Origin: Rhizodiscina lignyota
Taxonomy: Eukaryota; Ascomycota; Dothideomycetes; Aulographales; Rhizodiscinaceae
Assembly (NCBI GenBank): GCA_010015805.1
Contig: ML978126.1
Coordinates: 992,001-1,056,000, forward strand
Length of the DNA: 64,000 bases
Direction of reading: 5' to 3'
A program made the position numbers and the translations under genes. The notes beneath the pieces are model-generated. The model was not told where the DNA came from and searched no databases. It saw only the letters and a program-made list of their open reading frames with translations. This document shows positions 19,857-30,345 of this stretch, piece by piece (positions within the stretch are counted from its first letter, which is position 1; the number at the start of each line of letters is the position of its first letter).

Positions 19857-20490
19857 GCTAGGCACGCAATTATGACAGAAGTACCAAGGGAAAGGAAACG
19901 AGTTTGTGATAGAAAAGGGATCCACATCAGCTGGTGTTATCAGTTGCTGTTGGCGCCGAGCCGAGGCTGAACCGAAGCCATATCGTTTGACGCTAACTGA
20001 AGAGAGCAATGGAAATAGTTGAGTTGAACTCGACCATAAGTGTGGATACGAAACTTATTAAGGCACCGCAAGGCCATTAAACAGATTCCGGTTATAATTA
20101 AAGAAAAGCTTGATAGGTAAGAAGCTTTACGCAAACTATGCCCAAACAAACGACGATCTTCATAAGCGAGCTGTGAACCACGTGAGTGTATTTAATTCTA
20201 GTGTTGTGAGCTAGACATGGACAAACCGTAAGTTGAGCTCCTATATATAATCAAATCGAAACTCAAAAGCCCAGCACGAGGCAGGAGTTCCTAGTCCGCG
20301 ACCCCGGAAAGTAAGCCTTTGCATGCTTACACAGAAATTGCTTCATTAAGTCTACATTGTACAGCATATACAACCTGGCAAATCACGCAGACCCCACTCC
20401 TGCTTTTTAAAAGGTAAAAAGCCAGAGGATAAATAGCTAATTCGCTCTGTGACATAGTGAAGAAGCCTCAACGCACAAGACTCTCTCTCT
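19857..20490. other. Intergenic, 0.63 kb
   Basis: This is the promoter side of the serine hydrolase and the 3' flank of the MDR gene. It contains a TATATATAA-like word near 20243 and a short CT run near 20480. No gene is seen. Confidence 0.55.
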
Positions 20491-21596
20491 CTACAGCTCA
20501 ATCACAACCTTTCCAACATGTTTTCCCGACCAGAGATATTCAAACGCGTCAGATGCTCGGTCGAAGCTGTACTTTTGGTCTATCACCTCTTCAAACGAGA
20601 TGCCATTCGCGCTAATGAGCTTATTCATCTGCTCGAAATCAAGGCGCGAGCCGACGTTGATTCCTTTCAAAAAAATTGTTCGATCGATGACGAGCGGCAA
20701 GAGGCCATCCAAGTCAGCAGCATCTTGTTTACCAAGATACCCAATTTGACTGACAGTCCCGCGCTTGGCCGTTGCCCGGATCGATCGCATGACGCTTGCT
20801 GTGCCGCCGGTCTCTAGCACGATGTCCGCGCCGACACCACCGTTCAGGCGCAGAACTTCTTCGTCCCAGTTCGGGGTCGTGCGATAGTTGATCGTGGAGA
20901 TTTGGCCAATACCAGCAAACTTCTGAACCCGCTGTAATTTCTCGTCTGAGGAAGAGGTGAGAATGACTTTGCATCCCGCGGCGCGGGCGAGTTTGAGTGC
21001 CATTATGCTCACGCCGCCAGTCCCTGTATCAGGCTCGTGAGCATGCAATACGACATGAATCGGAAACTAATGGTACCTTGCATCACGACAGTTGTGCCAG
21101 AAGGCAAACTCGAGCCGCTCGCCAGCGCGCTCCAAGCTGTTACTCCTGCATTCGGAAGACACGCGGCCTCTGCCCAACTCAAATGATCAGGTACCTTAAC
21201 CACCGTCTCTTGCTCGAAGATCAAATGTGTAGCTAGTACACCATCGACCTCTCCGCCCAGCCACTCTCGCTCCTGTTCCTGGCCTGTGATGCTCTTCTGG
21301 TCGAGAAGTGGTGTCACGCGATCGCCAATTTTGAAACGTGTGACATGAGAGCCGATTGATATTACTTCCCCAGCGGCATCGGAGCACGGGATGCCGTCTG
21401 CTTTGGTAGCCCAGGGGTTGGTGCCATTGAGTATGTTGGCGTCGCGGTAGTTTAAGGAGATGGCGTGGACTTTGATGAGAATTGAAGTATTTGTAGGTAG
21501 TGTCTCTGGTATATGCTCCTCATGAAGGGCCAAGCGTTGGGAAAAGGAAGAGCCAGCTATATTCCGGCGGTAGAGCTTGCGAGTTAGAGATGCCAT
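20491..21596 (-). CDS. Zinc-independent MDR alcohol dehydrogenase / quinone oxidoreductase-like
   Basis: Two exons (21596-21077 and 21023-20491; 53-base intron) encode 350 residues, starting at the ATG of MASLTRKLYRR. The catalytic half has the GroES-like barrel (ILIKVHAISLNYRDANIL, GEVISIGSHVTRFKIGDRV). The nucleotide-binding half begins at the intron, reading VVMQGTGGVSIMALKLARAAGCKVILTS across the join in two parts. The structural zinc Cys quartet and the catalytic zinc ligands are absent, so this is an NADPH-dependent quinone- or enone-reductase type rather than a true alcohol dehydrogenase. The donor GTACCA is acceptable but weak. The substrate is unknown, and it may simply be a neighbour of the amino-acid genes. 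Confidence 0.88.
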
Positions 21597-22162
21597 TGTG
21601 AAATAAAAAGTTCTCTGAACTGATTTCTGGCATTGTAGCACGCGACTAGTGCGAATATGACGATGAATATAAATAATATAGATCTATCGGGAATGGAAGG
21701 CCATAAATGGATATGGATTGAGTAAATGCTCTCATTGGTCAAAGGCACGCCCTTTTGTTCGGCCATGTATGGTGTGATGATATTCTGAAGATCTGTTGCG
21801 TTGATTACTTGATTACCAATAACGGAACGCCGTGGCGTGGCGCGCTAAAGGAGTTTGTCCTTCCATATCCGCTTACTGCCAGCCATCTAAATGCCTGCGG
21901 GATGCTCTCAAATTGGCCAAAGAAATGCCGGGAATACTGGAAGTAATACGGTGATGGTAGAGAAGGGAACGATGGAGGTCTTGATAAGAGTCTACCTATA
22001 ATATAGAGGACCGTGCATACATGAATCGTATTAGACAAGGGTTGAAGCGCCACATTTTACGCCAAGCCAGCGACTTCATCCTCTCGGACGTGAATCAGAC
22101 TTCTCTCGTACGAGTGCCCATTTAACAACCTCCCTACGCCCCAGTATGAACTAGGCTGTCCA
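21597..22162. other. Intergenic, 0.57 kb
   Basis: This lies between the MDR start and the end of the small gene at 22163, both minus strand. No gene or repeat is recognised. Confidence 0.6.
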
Positions 22163-22449
22163 CTATTGCTTTCTGTGTGCGCCTCCAGTATCGCCCGTAT
22201 CATGAATGGCGTTCGGGACAGCTCGCTCAACGCTCTCTGGCAGCTTCTCTTGCAGTTTCTGCGGAACGACGGACGCGTCGCCTTCGCCCTTCGCATGCGA
22301 CCTTTCTGTCGATTGGCCAGGCTGCGTGCTGTCCGAGCTATGTGATTGTCAGAACTTCGACTTGGTCCGTCGAGCTACAAGTTAAGAGGTGCGTACTCTT
22401 TCAGGACGTCGCTAGTGCGATTTTTGATATTGTCGGAGTTGGCAGTCAT
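22163..22449 (-). CDS. Small hydrophilic protein, 75 residues, unknown function
   Basis: Two exons (22449-22397 and 22337-22163) join across an intron with donor GTACGC and acceptor CACATAG and give 75 residues starting MTANSDNIKNRTSDVLK. The middle is rich in Ser, Thr, Gln and Gly, and the second half reads QKLQEKLPESVERAVPNAIHDT. This style of repeated 'P-E/D-S-V-E-x-A-x-P' segments is common in small, disordered proteins of filamentous fungi. No signal peptide or membrane helix is present. The gene is transcribed divergently from the flavoprotein-Rieske gene with 291 bases between starts. It is shorter per exon than usual ORF cut-offs, and the spliced reading is the main support. Confidence 0.6.
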
Positions 22450-22740
22450 GTTGAGTCGTGAATCGCAAATGAGTAGGTCGAATTCGAATAATAACTGTTC
22501 CTGTCAAACGGTCAACTGAGTACCAGGATCGATGTTATATAGACCCTTTGAAAAGGAGAGCAATTGCACGTGGTCGGGTCATGACGCAGGGGATGTCGTT
22601 ATGACTTCAGCACCCGTCAATGAACGCCCGCAAAGTGTATCACAGCATGATGTCGCAATGACGCCTACAATTCTAGGAGCCCCTCAGCAGTTAATTATTC
22701 AAAATGTATGACTATTACATTTTGAAACTAACAACTTGAC

Positions 22741-24600
22741 ATGACGCTTCGACTCTCGCGATCACTTCGAGTTCATCTCTACCTAATCAGAGGTTCACGA
22801 TATCAAAAATTCCCGGAATCTCGTATCGCTCTGTCGGCCATCTGGGAGCAACAGAGGACATCGACCACTGCCAATATGGTGACCACTCGCGCAATGGCTA
22901 CTTCGCAATCAGACCCTCAGAAGTTTCTCCATACTTCAGGAGTGAATGAGTCCGTATGGGTCCATCTTGATCCGCCATCCAATCGGCCAACTTTCTCAGC
23001 ACTGGATCATGACCTGGAGACGGAAGTATGCATTGTTGGCGCCGGAATTGCGGGTATTAGCACCGCGTACGAGCTAGTCAGCCGCGGGCATGAAGTCACG
23101 TTGGTCGAAGCCAGGGAAGTCTTATCCGGTGAAACTGGTCGTACAAGCGGTCATCTATCGAATGCGCTCGATGATGGCTATGTCAATATCAAAAAGAAGC
23201 ACGGTCAGTCCGGAGCACAAGCTGCTGCTGACAGTCACACCTGGGCAATCAACAGAGTTGCCGAAATCGCCAAGTCCCTGAACATCGAATGCGAGTATCG
23301 AAAGCTGCCGGCTTATGAAATCTCCCAGTATCCTCGAGGCGATCAGGAACACGACAAGGAGGTCGAGAACCTCAAAGCTGAAGTGGCGGAAGCATCGAAC
23401 CTTGGCCTTGATGCGGAATTCCGCGACGGTCTCGCGATCAAAGGCTGGGATGGTAGCATCGACCAGCGGGATGGAGCTGTCTTCAATGGCCAAGCCACCT
23501 TCCATCCAACCAAATACCTAAATGGTGTCTTGCACTGGCTCAAGGAGCAGCCGAAATTCCAATGCTTCACCCACACCCGTGTGGTATCACTTGAAGAGAA
23601 GGGCATTGAAGTCTTCGGCATCGGCAATACGACTGTGCAGATCCAGACTGAAGCCGGACACACCATCAAGTGTGGTGATGCCGTCGAAGCAACTTGTGTG
23701 CCTCTACAGAAACTGAGCGTCATCGCGGAGATGGAGTACAACCGTACATACTGTATCGCCATGCGCTTGCCGAAAGGCTATGTTGAAGATTGCCTCATAT
23801 ACGATGAAGCCGAGGAATACAAATACGTACGTCTAACCGCATGCGACGACACTCACGACTACATTGTTGTCGGTGGTTGCGATCACAAAGTTGGACAGGA
23901 TGATCCAACCGGTCGATTTGAAGAGCTAGAGAATTGGACTCGCGAGCGTTTCAAGAAGGCAGGGCCTGTCGACTACAAGTGGAGTGGTCAAATTTTTGAA
24001 CCGGTAGATTACATGGTATGCTACCGCCCAGCATTCACTCGTACGCATGACTAAATTCTCTTGAAGGCATTCATCGGTCTTAACCAGGGCATGAAGCACA
24101 CGTACATTGTGACTGGAGATTCTGGCAACGGACTCACTCACGGTGTTCTTGCTGGCAAACTGATCTCGGACGAAATTGAAGGCGTCGGCAATCCATGGTC
24201 TAAGCCGTACTCGCCCAGCCGTCTATTGTCCATTGCCAAATCGCTTCCAACCATGCTTGGCCACGACATCCAAATCAACATGCAGTACAAGCGCTTCTTG
24301 GAGAGTGACCTGAAAGATATCGAAGACCTCGTTCCTGGTTCTGGAGGCGTCCTCAATCCCACTGCTAAATCCCCGATAGCGGTGTATAAAGATGACGACG
24401 GCAAGGTTGAGGAGTTCAGCGCGCTCTGTCCACATCTGAAGGGAGTCGTTTGCTGGAATTCCGTTGAACGGTCATTCGATTGCCCTGTTCATGGAAGTAG
24501 ATTCTCCAAAGATGGGATCTGTATCCAAGGCCCCGCAAAGGCAAATTTGAGCCCTGTGGACCGCGCCGCTGAGAGCGCGCAGGGGGTGGAGGCAAGTTAG
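22741..24600 (+). CDS. FAD-dependent oxidoreductase fused to a Rieske [2Fe-2S] domain
   Basis: Two exons (22741-24015 and 24067-24600; 51-base intron GTATGC...TTGAAG) encode 602 residues. An Arg-rich N-terminus (MTLRLSRSLRVHLYLIRGSR) looks like a mitochondrial presequence; an internal ATG at 22876 would remove it. The DAO-type FAD fold starts at about residue 96 (EVCIVGAGIAGISTAYEL) and continues with the LVEA turn and SGETGRTSGHLS. After about residue 510 comes a Rieske domain with its ligand pairs C546-x-H548 and C564-x-x-H567 (CPHLKG, CPVHG). In such fusions electrons from the flavin can pass to the iron-sulfur centre. Known relatives are poorly characterised, and the substrate is unknown. 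The neighbours suggest an amino-acid-like amine, which is inference. Confidence 0.9.
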
Positions 24601-25000
24601 AGGCGTTGGCCTGGAATCAAGCAAGTATGAGACAAGGACAAGAGTCTCCGGCTCAAGCTCATTGTGGATGCGTGGGTGGGGTCATTTCGGTATCGTATCG
24701 CCTCTGCTCGAATGAATGACGATGCAACACGGTTAACAAAATTTGGCTTGTTCCAACCTCTTTTAACAATACCATGAAATTTTGCATCTTTAACCTCGGA
24801 AATGAACTCTAGGAAATGAACTTTAGGACGGCCGCACCGAGCGGCCGCACCTGCAGATACGTGGCGGGTCGACTTCGGCTTCCTCAGTGAGACTGCATCT
24901 GCTCACTCTTCCTTCAATCTTCGCCCAAACTCTGCTTTGACGCTATCGCAAAATATAAAACTTACCATGCTTCTTCGAAGCCCATACAATACCATCCTCT
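24601..25000. other. Promoter region of the first HET gene
   Basis: Nothing is coded here. Two near-identical GC-rich words (CGGCCGCACC) occur in tandem, 13 bases apart, near 24832 and 24845, and AAATATAAAACTT lies about 50 bases before the start codon as a TATA-like element. Confidence 0.5.
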
Positions 25001-27274
25001 ATGTCTGCTCCTCACTACAGTCCTTTGCAGTCGAATCTGGGTGAAATTCGACTTTTACAGTTGAATCCCGCAGGAACCGTAGGCGCTCCTCTCGATTGCT
25101 CTTTGGAGCGCGCCTTTCTTTCCTCCAATCCACGCTTCGAGGCTTTATCTTATACATGGGGTGAACCCGGCACTGAACAGATCATTCTGCTTGATGGCAC
25201 GGAGTTCCGGATCCGCGAAAATCTCTCGGCCGCTCTACGACGACTGCGACATGCAAGTCAGCCAAGACGTCTGTGGACTGATGTGATTTGCGTCAATCAA
25301 GATGACTTGGATGAACGCAGAGATCAAATTCTACTAATGGGATCTATTTACCAAAATGCAGAGCAGGTCGTCGTCTGGCTTGGGGAACTGACAGCCGAAA
25401 GCATTGTTGGAATTAAAATGCTGGACAACTGGTTCAAATTTTCTTGGCAGCACTTCAAATCTGAGCGTCAGAGGAATGTATATTCCCTCTCTCACTGGAA
25501 GAATGTCTTGTCAGATTCCGCTTCTCTTGAGGAGCGCAGCAATTACTCCGAAGAGCATGGTTTTGGAGAAGTTAGAGAGTTGCTTGATAGACCTTGGTGG
25601 CGGCGGGTTTGGATTGTTCAAGAAGCCGTCCTCGCTCAAACACTCGTTGTTTTGTGTGGCACAGAAACCATCCAATGGGAAAGCTTTCAAAGTGCAATCC
25701 AAGGTGGTAGCTTGAAGCTGGGTAAGCATGCTGCTGGCCACAAACGCCCGTCCGCGTTGAGTGACTGGCCCGATGCTTCATACCAAGCCATTAGCCTCCT
25801 TCGCCAAGAACGCAAACATACTGAATGGAAGAAGAGCATCTACGACCTCGCGTATAGTTTCCGGACATCAGAGTGCACCGATCCTCGCGATAGAATATAC
25901 GCCTTCCTTGGACTTGCAACAGATCTCGATGGAGCGGGCATTTCACCAAGTTACTACTTGTCGATCGCCGAAGCATATACAAATTTTGCACGAACATGTA
26001 TTAAACACCATTCTCACCTGAAAATATTGAATTGCAAGCGACAGCAATATCAAGAAGATGTAGCAGAGAGCCAGATTCGCGCATACTCTGTGAACGACCA
26101 AGCTCGGTACCACGACACGGAAGCACAGATAACAGATGGAAAGAAGACACGCGTTGGATGGGCACCACTGCCTCATGGATGGGAGAGAATTCAGGATGGC
26201 AAAGTGTCCTTTTTCAGAGATCATCTGTCGGGTAAGGAGAGTAGCATTAGCCCGTTGGCTGCACTGGCCCCATCCAGAGAGATCCCTTTCGAGATGCGCC
26301 GAATTTCCCCCCCTGGATGGACGAAAACGTGGGACAATGTCGGTCGTGCTAAGATCCGCTTCACCGGCGATTCTTATTTGTCCAAAGCTGCTACGTCAGT
26401 CTCAAATCTGCATTTACCTTCGTGGGTTCCGGACTGGGCATCGAGTTCCACTCGAGATCCTGCCCCTCTACTCGACTTTTCAGCTGCACAGCCAAGATTT
26501 TTTGCATCCGGCCAGGACACTACGTGCCGCATCTCCCCTCAAGACGATGTTCATCAGCTGAATTTAGAAGGTGTGCTGTTCGATGAGATCGAGAAACTCG
26601 CTCCGGCCTGGCACCCTACTTCCATTCAGCCGCCGCTCTCTCGGAAAGGGGTCAAAATCTTAGAAGAGTGGGAAACTCTTGCATTGGCACCTGTACCAAG
26701 TTGTCCGTATAATTCCTGGAGTAGCCGTGAAGAAGCGTTCATGCGGACACAACTTTGTGACTCGAGGAGTGATGAATCACTACCTCCCCAGACCAATACT
26801 TATTTCGACGTGTGGCGCGACGGAGCAAAGTGGGCACCGGACGCACCGGAATATACTGGCAAAGCCTACTACCAAGCCTGGTATGAAGATTCCAAGAGAA
26901 CTTTCGCGGAAGTTCACATGCTCAAATATCATATGAAACTCACCTTCGGAAAGGCAGGACTACCGGGCTGGGATGAGAAGAGTCAAAGCATTATACAAGG
27001 GTATAACGAGTGTGCGCAAAGCATCTATCGCGCCTCTGCGCACAGGGCCATTTTCGTCACCAGAAAAGGATATATCGGTCTCGCACCTTGGAACGCCAAG
27101 TTGGGCGATCAAGTCTCTGTCCTGTTGGGCGGCCACACACCATTCCTTCTTCGACCGCTCCCGGAACCATCCACGTTCACCTTGGTGGGTGAATCGTATG
27201 TCTACGGGCTAATGAAAGGCGAAATCTTTCAGGGCGAGACTAAGCCGAAAATTGAGACAATTTGCTTAGTATAG
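25001..27274 (+). CDS. HET-domain (heterokaryon incompatibility) protein
   Basis: A single exon encodes 757 residues; the ATG at 25001 follows CCTCT and precedes the domain closely. The HET module occupies about residues 40-200, with the conserved blocks FEALSYTWG, LWTDVICVNQDDLDERRDQI, MGSIYQNAEQVVVWLG and RPWWRRVWIVQEAV. The rest is an unclassified C-terminal region with RDRIYAFLGLA near residue 300, also common in HET proteins, and a C-terminal 'GYIGLAP' block. HET proteins trigger cell death when incompatible hyphae fuse and have likely TIR-like roots. No NACHT or repeat domain is attached. Such genes are numerous and polymorphic in Pezizomycotina. The partner is unknown. Confidence 0.93.
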   Translation: MSAPHYSPLQSNLGEIRLLQLNPAGTVGAPLDCSLERAFLSSNPRFEALSYTWGEPGTEQIILLDGTEFRIRENLSAALRRLRHASQPRRLWTDVICVNQDDLDERRDQILLMGSIYQNAEQVVVWLGELTAESIVGIKMLDNWFKFSWQHFKSERQRNVYSLSHWKNVLSDSASLEERSNYSEEHGFGEVRELLDRPWWRRVWIVQEAVLAQTLVVLCGTETIQWESFQSAIQGGSLKLGKHAAGHKRPSALSDWPDASYQAISLLRQERKHTEWKKSIYDLAYSFRTSECTDPRDRIYAFLGLATDLDGAGISPSYYLSIAEAYTNFARTCIKHHSHLKILNCKRQQYQEDVAESQIRAYSVNDQARYHDTEAQITDGKKTRVGWAPLPHGWERIQDGKVSFFRDHLSGKESSISPLAALAPSREIPFEMRRISPPGWTKTWDNVGRAKIRFTGDSYLSKAATSVSNLHLPSWVPDWASSSTRDPAPLLDFSAAQPRFFASGQDTTCRISPQDDVHQLNLEGVLFDEIEKLAPAWHPTSIQPPLSRKGVKILEEWETLALAPVPSCPYNSWSSREEAFMRTQLCDSRSDESLPPQTNTYFDVWRDGAKWAPDAPEYTGKAYYQAWYEDSKRTFAEVHMLKYHMKLTFGKAGLPGWDEKSQSIIQGYNECAQSIYRASAHRAIFVTRKGYIGLAPWNAKLGDQVSVLLGGHTPFLLRPLPEPSTFTLVGESYVYGLMKGEIFQGETKPKIETICLV

Positions 27275-27987
27275 CCTTGTGCTTAGCATAGTCGACCAGC
27301 TCGAGTGTGGCGGCGTTCTGTGCGGCTGATACTCACTGCTCAGGGACATGCAAGGGACGCAAACTCCAGATCGCTGTCTCTGTGGAACAGCAGCATTCTT
27401 TCAAGAGCAAGTGCAGCGATTACGGTAGCAGTTTATAGGGTGCAGTGTGGTATTGTGTGCTCCTGTCTCTATAAACGGGAGGAGTAACACTGTGACTCTT
27501 CTTATACCGCTTCCAAAACGACCTCACCTTACTTTCTCCTGAATCGGCCTTCCTTATATTTTCCCATTGCTCCAACTATCTCTCCTGCTCAATTGTGTGA
27601 GTGACCGAAAGTAACCCATGATTTTTGGACATTCCATAGACAATAAAGCTATAGTGACAGAACGACCATCGGATGCATGCTGCGCAGCCGCTAAAAATAT
27701 GACACCTCATTAATAGCCTTTAAGACGTATATAAACACCACCTTTGACGGCACTATCATTTCCTGTACACTCCAGATCCGAGTCCACTATGCGGGGTACA
27801 AGCAGCCGAAGGCACACTCTTAGCGCGTTGCATATCTCAACATCAGCGTTGATGAATAGTTTCGGATCAACATACTCCGTATCGTATATGATTCTCTGTG
27901 ATATTCTTTTTGGATCAGTTTTTATCGGAAGATATTCATTACACACTCTAATCTTTTGTTTTGAAGCTTCTATTTGTGTCACTAGGC
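27275..27987. other. Intergenic, 0.7 kb
   Basis: This is the 3' flank of the HET gene and the promoter of the aldolase. No gene or repeat is recognised. Confidence 0.6.
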
Positions 27988-28806
27988 ATGGCAGACGAGA
28001 AGATCCCCAATTACTTTCGGGAGAAGATGCAGCGCGGGGAAGTCGCCTCTACCTTGAGCGTGAAAATGGTGCGCACGAACGACATCATTATGATGGCAAA
28101 GAGCGCTGGATTTGACGGAGTGATGATCGACATGGAGCATTCATCATTCGATTTCGAGACGACAAGTCAGCTTTGCATCGCGGCTCTGGGCATTGGCATT
28201 ACCCCTATCGTCCGATCTCCATCTAAGAATTCATCATACATTGCTCGGATCTTGGATGGAGGCGCCCTAGGGGTTATTGTGCCTCACGTTAAGACAGTTC
28301 AAGATGTTAAAGACATCGTTGAGGCTGCCAAGTTTACGCCAGTGGGAAAGCGCTCTGCGGGTGGCGGCCTGCCTCATCTCCAATATCGCTCTCCTCCCGC
28401 CGAAGTTGCTAATTCTTTGTGCAACGAAGCGACACTGGTCATACCAATGATTGAAACTTTGGAGGCGCTGGAGGCTGTGAATGAGATTGCTGCCGTACCC
28501 GGTGTGGACGCCTTGTTCATGGGAAGTAGCGACATGACGGCGGAGATGGGTATTCCTGGAGAGTACGACAACAAAAAACTCATGGATGCATACGAGAGAA
28601 TGATTTCAGCTTGTACCCGAAATGGCAAATTTGCCGGCGTTGGTGGTCTTCAAACACGGCTGGACTTAGCTGAGAAAGTCTGTGGCATGGGAGCAGGATG
28701 GATTTCATCGGCCATGGACTCGGCATTATTATTCGGCGCCGTGTCTCAGAAAGGCAAAGAAATGAAGGAGTTAAATAACCGAGTCCAGCAGAAAAGTCGA
28801 AAATAG
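27988..28806 (+). CDS. HpcH/HpaI-family class II pyruvate aldolase
   Basis: A single exon encodes 272 residues; the ATG at 27988 has a good context (GGCATGGCAG) and nine upstream in-frame codons are unlike the family. It shows the metal-dependent aldolase pattern: GFDGVMIDMEHSSFDFET near residue 45, VRSPSKN, GGALGVIVPHVKT, PMIETLEALEAVNEIAAVPGVDALFMGSSDM (metal-binding Glu and Asp) and GWISSAMDSALLF at the end. Members cleave 4-hydroxy-2-oxo acids, such as 2,4-dihydroxyheptenedioate, 4-hydroxy-2-oxovalerate or 2-keto-3-deoxy sugar acids, to pyruvate and an aldehyde. No PTS or presequence is obvious. It is the second pyruvate-type lyase in this region after the one at 16085. A shared hydroxy-oxo-acid pathway is possible but not shown. 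Confidence 0.9.
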   Translation: MADEKIPNYFREKMQRGEVASTLSVKMVRTNDIIMMAKSAGFDGVMIDMEHSSFDFETTSQLCIAALGIGITPIVRSPSKNSSYIARILDGGALGVIVPHVKTVQDVKDIVEAAKFTPVGKRSAGGGLPHLQYRSPPAEVANSLCNEATLVIPMIETLEALEAVNEIAAVPGVDALFMGSSDMTAEMGIPGEYDNKKLMDAYERMISACTRNGKFAGVGGLQTRLDLAEKVCGMGAGWISSAMDSALLFGAVSQKGKEMKELNNRVQQKSRK

Positions 28807-28850
28807 GTAGCAAATAACCAGAGAAGCTGAAGTCTCATTATTAGGCTTAG

Positions 28851-29307
28851 CGCTGTGGGATATTACGTTGTGTAGGTCAAATCAAATTTAGTCGCGCAAC
28901 GATCAGCCGCGCAACGCTCAGAGCGGCACGGAATAGCTTTTTAGCGAGGTTTAGTATGTTTTATATACTATATTAGGCTTAGCGCATTACTAAAGAGGCT
29001 AGTATAGCTTAGTCAGCCTTATTTTACAGTTATTTATATATTTAGGCACCGAAGTGCTTGCACAGGAGGCACCGAAGTATAACCACCTAAGTCTTAAAGC
29101 TAAGCACCCAAGTGCTCGCTGGTAAATCTAAGTAAATAATACTTACTAAGCTATACTAGCCTTTTCAGGAATGCGCTAAACCAAATAAAGTATATAAAAA
29201 GTATTAAAACACGGTAAAAAGGTATTCCGTGCCGCTCTAAGCGTTGCGCGGCTGATCGTTGCACGATTGGATTTGATTTGACCTACACAACGTAATATCC
29301 CACAGCG
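28851..29307. mobile_element. Fold-back MITE with long terminal inverted repeats
   Basis: The element is 457 bases long. The ends CGCTGTGGGATATTACG and its complement extend into inverted repeats of about 175 bases with some mismatches (for example ATCAGCCGCGCAACGCT on both arms, and GAGCGGCACGGAATA). Both ends are bordered by TTAG (28847-28850 and 29308-29311), which looks like the target-site duplication (TTA or TTAG). The AT-rich centre has no coding capacity. It is therefore a non-autonomous DNA transposon; a TTA-type duplication would fit PIF/Harbinger-like elements. It lies 45 bases after the aldolase stop codon. The parent transposase is not in the window. Confidence 0.88.
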
Positions 29308-29311
29308 TTAG

Positions 29312-29881
29312 TGGTGGTGCTACTCCGTATGTAGCTTAGTCAAGACCACCCCCTTCCTTCAGCCTTTCCGGAATTTCAACATCCGAGTTGCACATTCTCT
29401 CTTCCGCCCTCTGTACTCAACTTCAATATTTTTCTAAATACATCACGACTCCCATGGGACAAGAAACATTCAAGTCTCTATGATGCCTCCCGGTGCTCAT
29501 GCTTCCGGCGTGTTCTCACTCTTTGTACAAGGTAACTCGACTTGCCTGAACCGCCTTGTTCGGATGATGAGCGTCGCGCTCAGTCATTCAAAATCGCGCA
29601 TTTTAGCACTCACCGCTGAATATCCACACCTTTTCCCATCGTCATATTATCGACGCAATTCTAGTTTTCGATGCTTTTGATGCGAACTCTAATTCAGCAC
29701 TGGAGAGCGGAAAGAAAACGACTGAAACTGAAGAATAGCGAGTGCTCGGCCACACGAGAGTATTTGATGGAAGGTGTTGGCAAAGCTGGTAATGAGCGGA
29801 GTTATGTTCAATTGAATGAGTGGAGTTCTGTCGCCTATGGTGCATCTGCCATTCCGATCATACTGACACCATACATTTACT
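29312..29881. other. Intergenic between the MITE and the small coiled-coil gene
   Basis: No gene, RNA or repeat is recognised in these 570 bases. Confidence 0.55.
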
Positions 29882-30345
29882 TTACTTTTCATTCATCATG
29901 AAAAGAAGCGGCTTCTTAATCGCAAGCCCAACAATTGCGTCCCACGGAACAGGAACGAAACGACCCCGGCCATTCTTGGGATTATGGTACGGAGGAATAC
30001 CATACGGATCCTCCCAGCGTTGACCATGCTGCCAACCAATTAAGCGGGCACTCTGACCCCCACCTTCCTTCCTCTTCTGCTCCCGCTCTCGAGCTTCCTT
30101 CTCCTGCTTCTCCTTCTCGAGTCTTTCGCGGTCTTCTTCGCGCCGCTTACGTTCTGCCTTCTCTTCTTCTTGCAGTCAGTTTGGCTTTTGAGTCTATGAG
30201 TGTCGAAAGACGTACCCGGTGTTTCTTCTTTTTTCTTTGGGGTGGGCCCTAGTTCCAATATTGGAATATGTATGTTGATTGATATCTGGACTGATCCAGA
30301 CAGGTGGAAGGATCCAGGAAGTAGGGTCGAGAGTGCTGGAGCCAT
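29882..30345 (-). CDS. Small charged coiled-coil protein, 138 residues, conserved-looking tail
   Basis: Two exons (30345-30216 and 30168-29882) join across a 47-base intron (donor GTACGT, branch CTGAC, acceptor GCAAG). The product starts MAPALSTLLPGSFHLSG, passes through a Lys/Glu/Arg-rich helix of about 40 residues that should form a coiled coil (EKAERKRREEDRERLEKEKQ), and ends in a compact aromatic and Pro-rich tail (GWQHGQRWEDPYGIPPYH, then VPVPWDAIVGLAIKKPLLF). The tail looks constrained and unlike chance sequence. I do not recognise the family. The second exon has no ATG, so it is invisible to ordinary ORF scans. The N-terminal exon is the less certain part. Confidence 0.6.
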
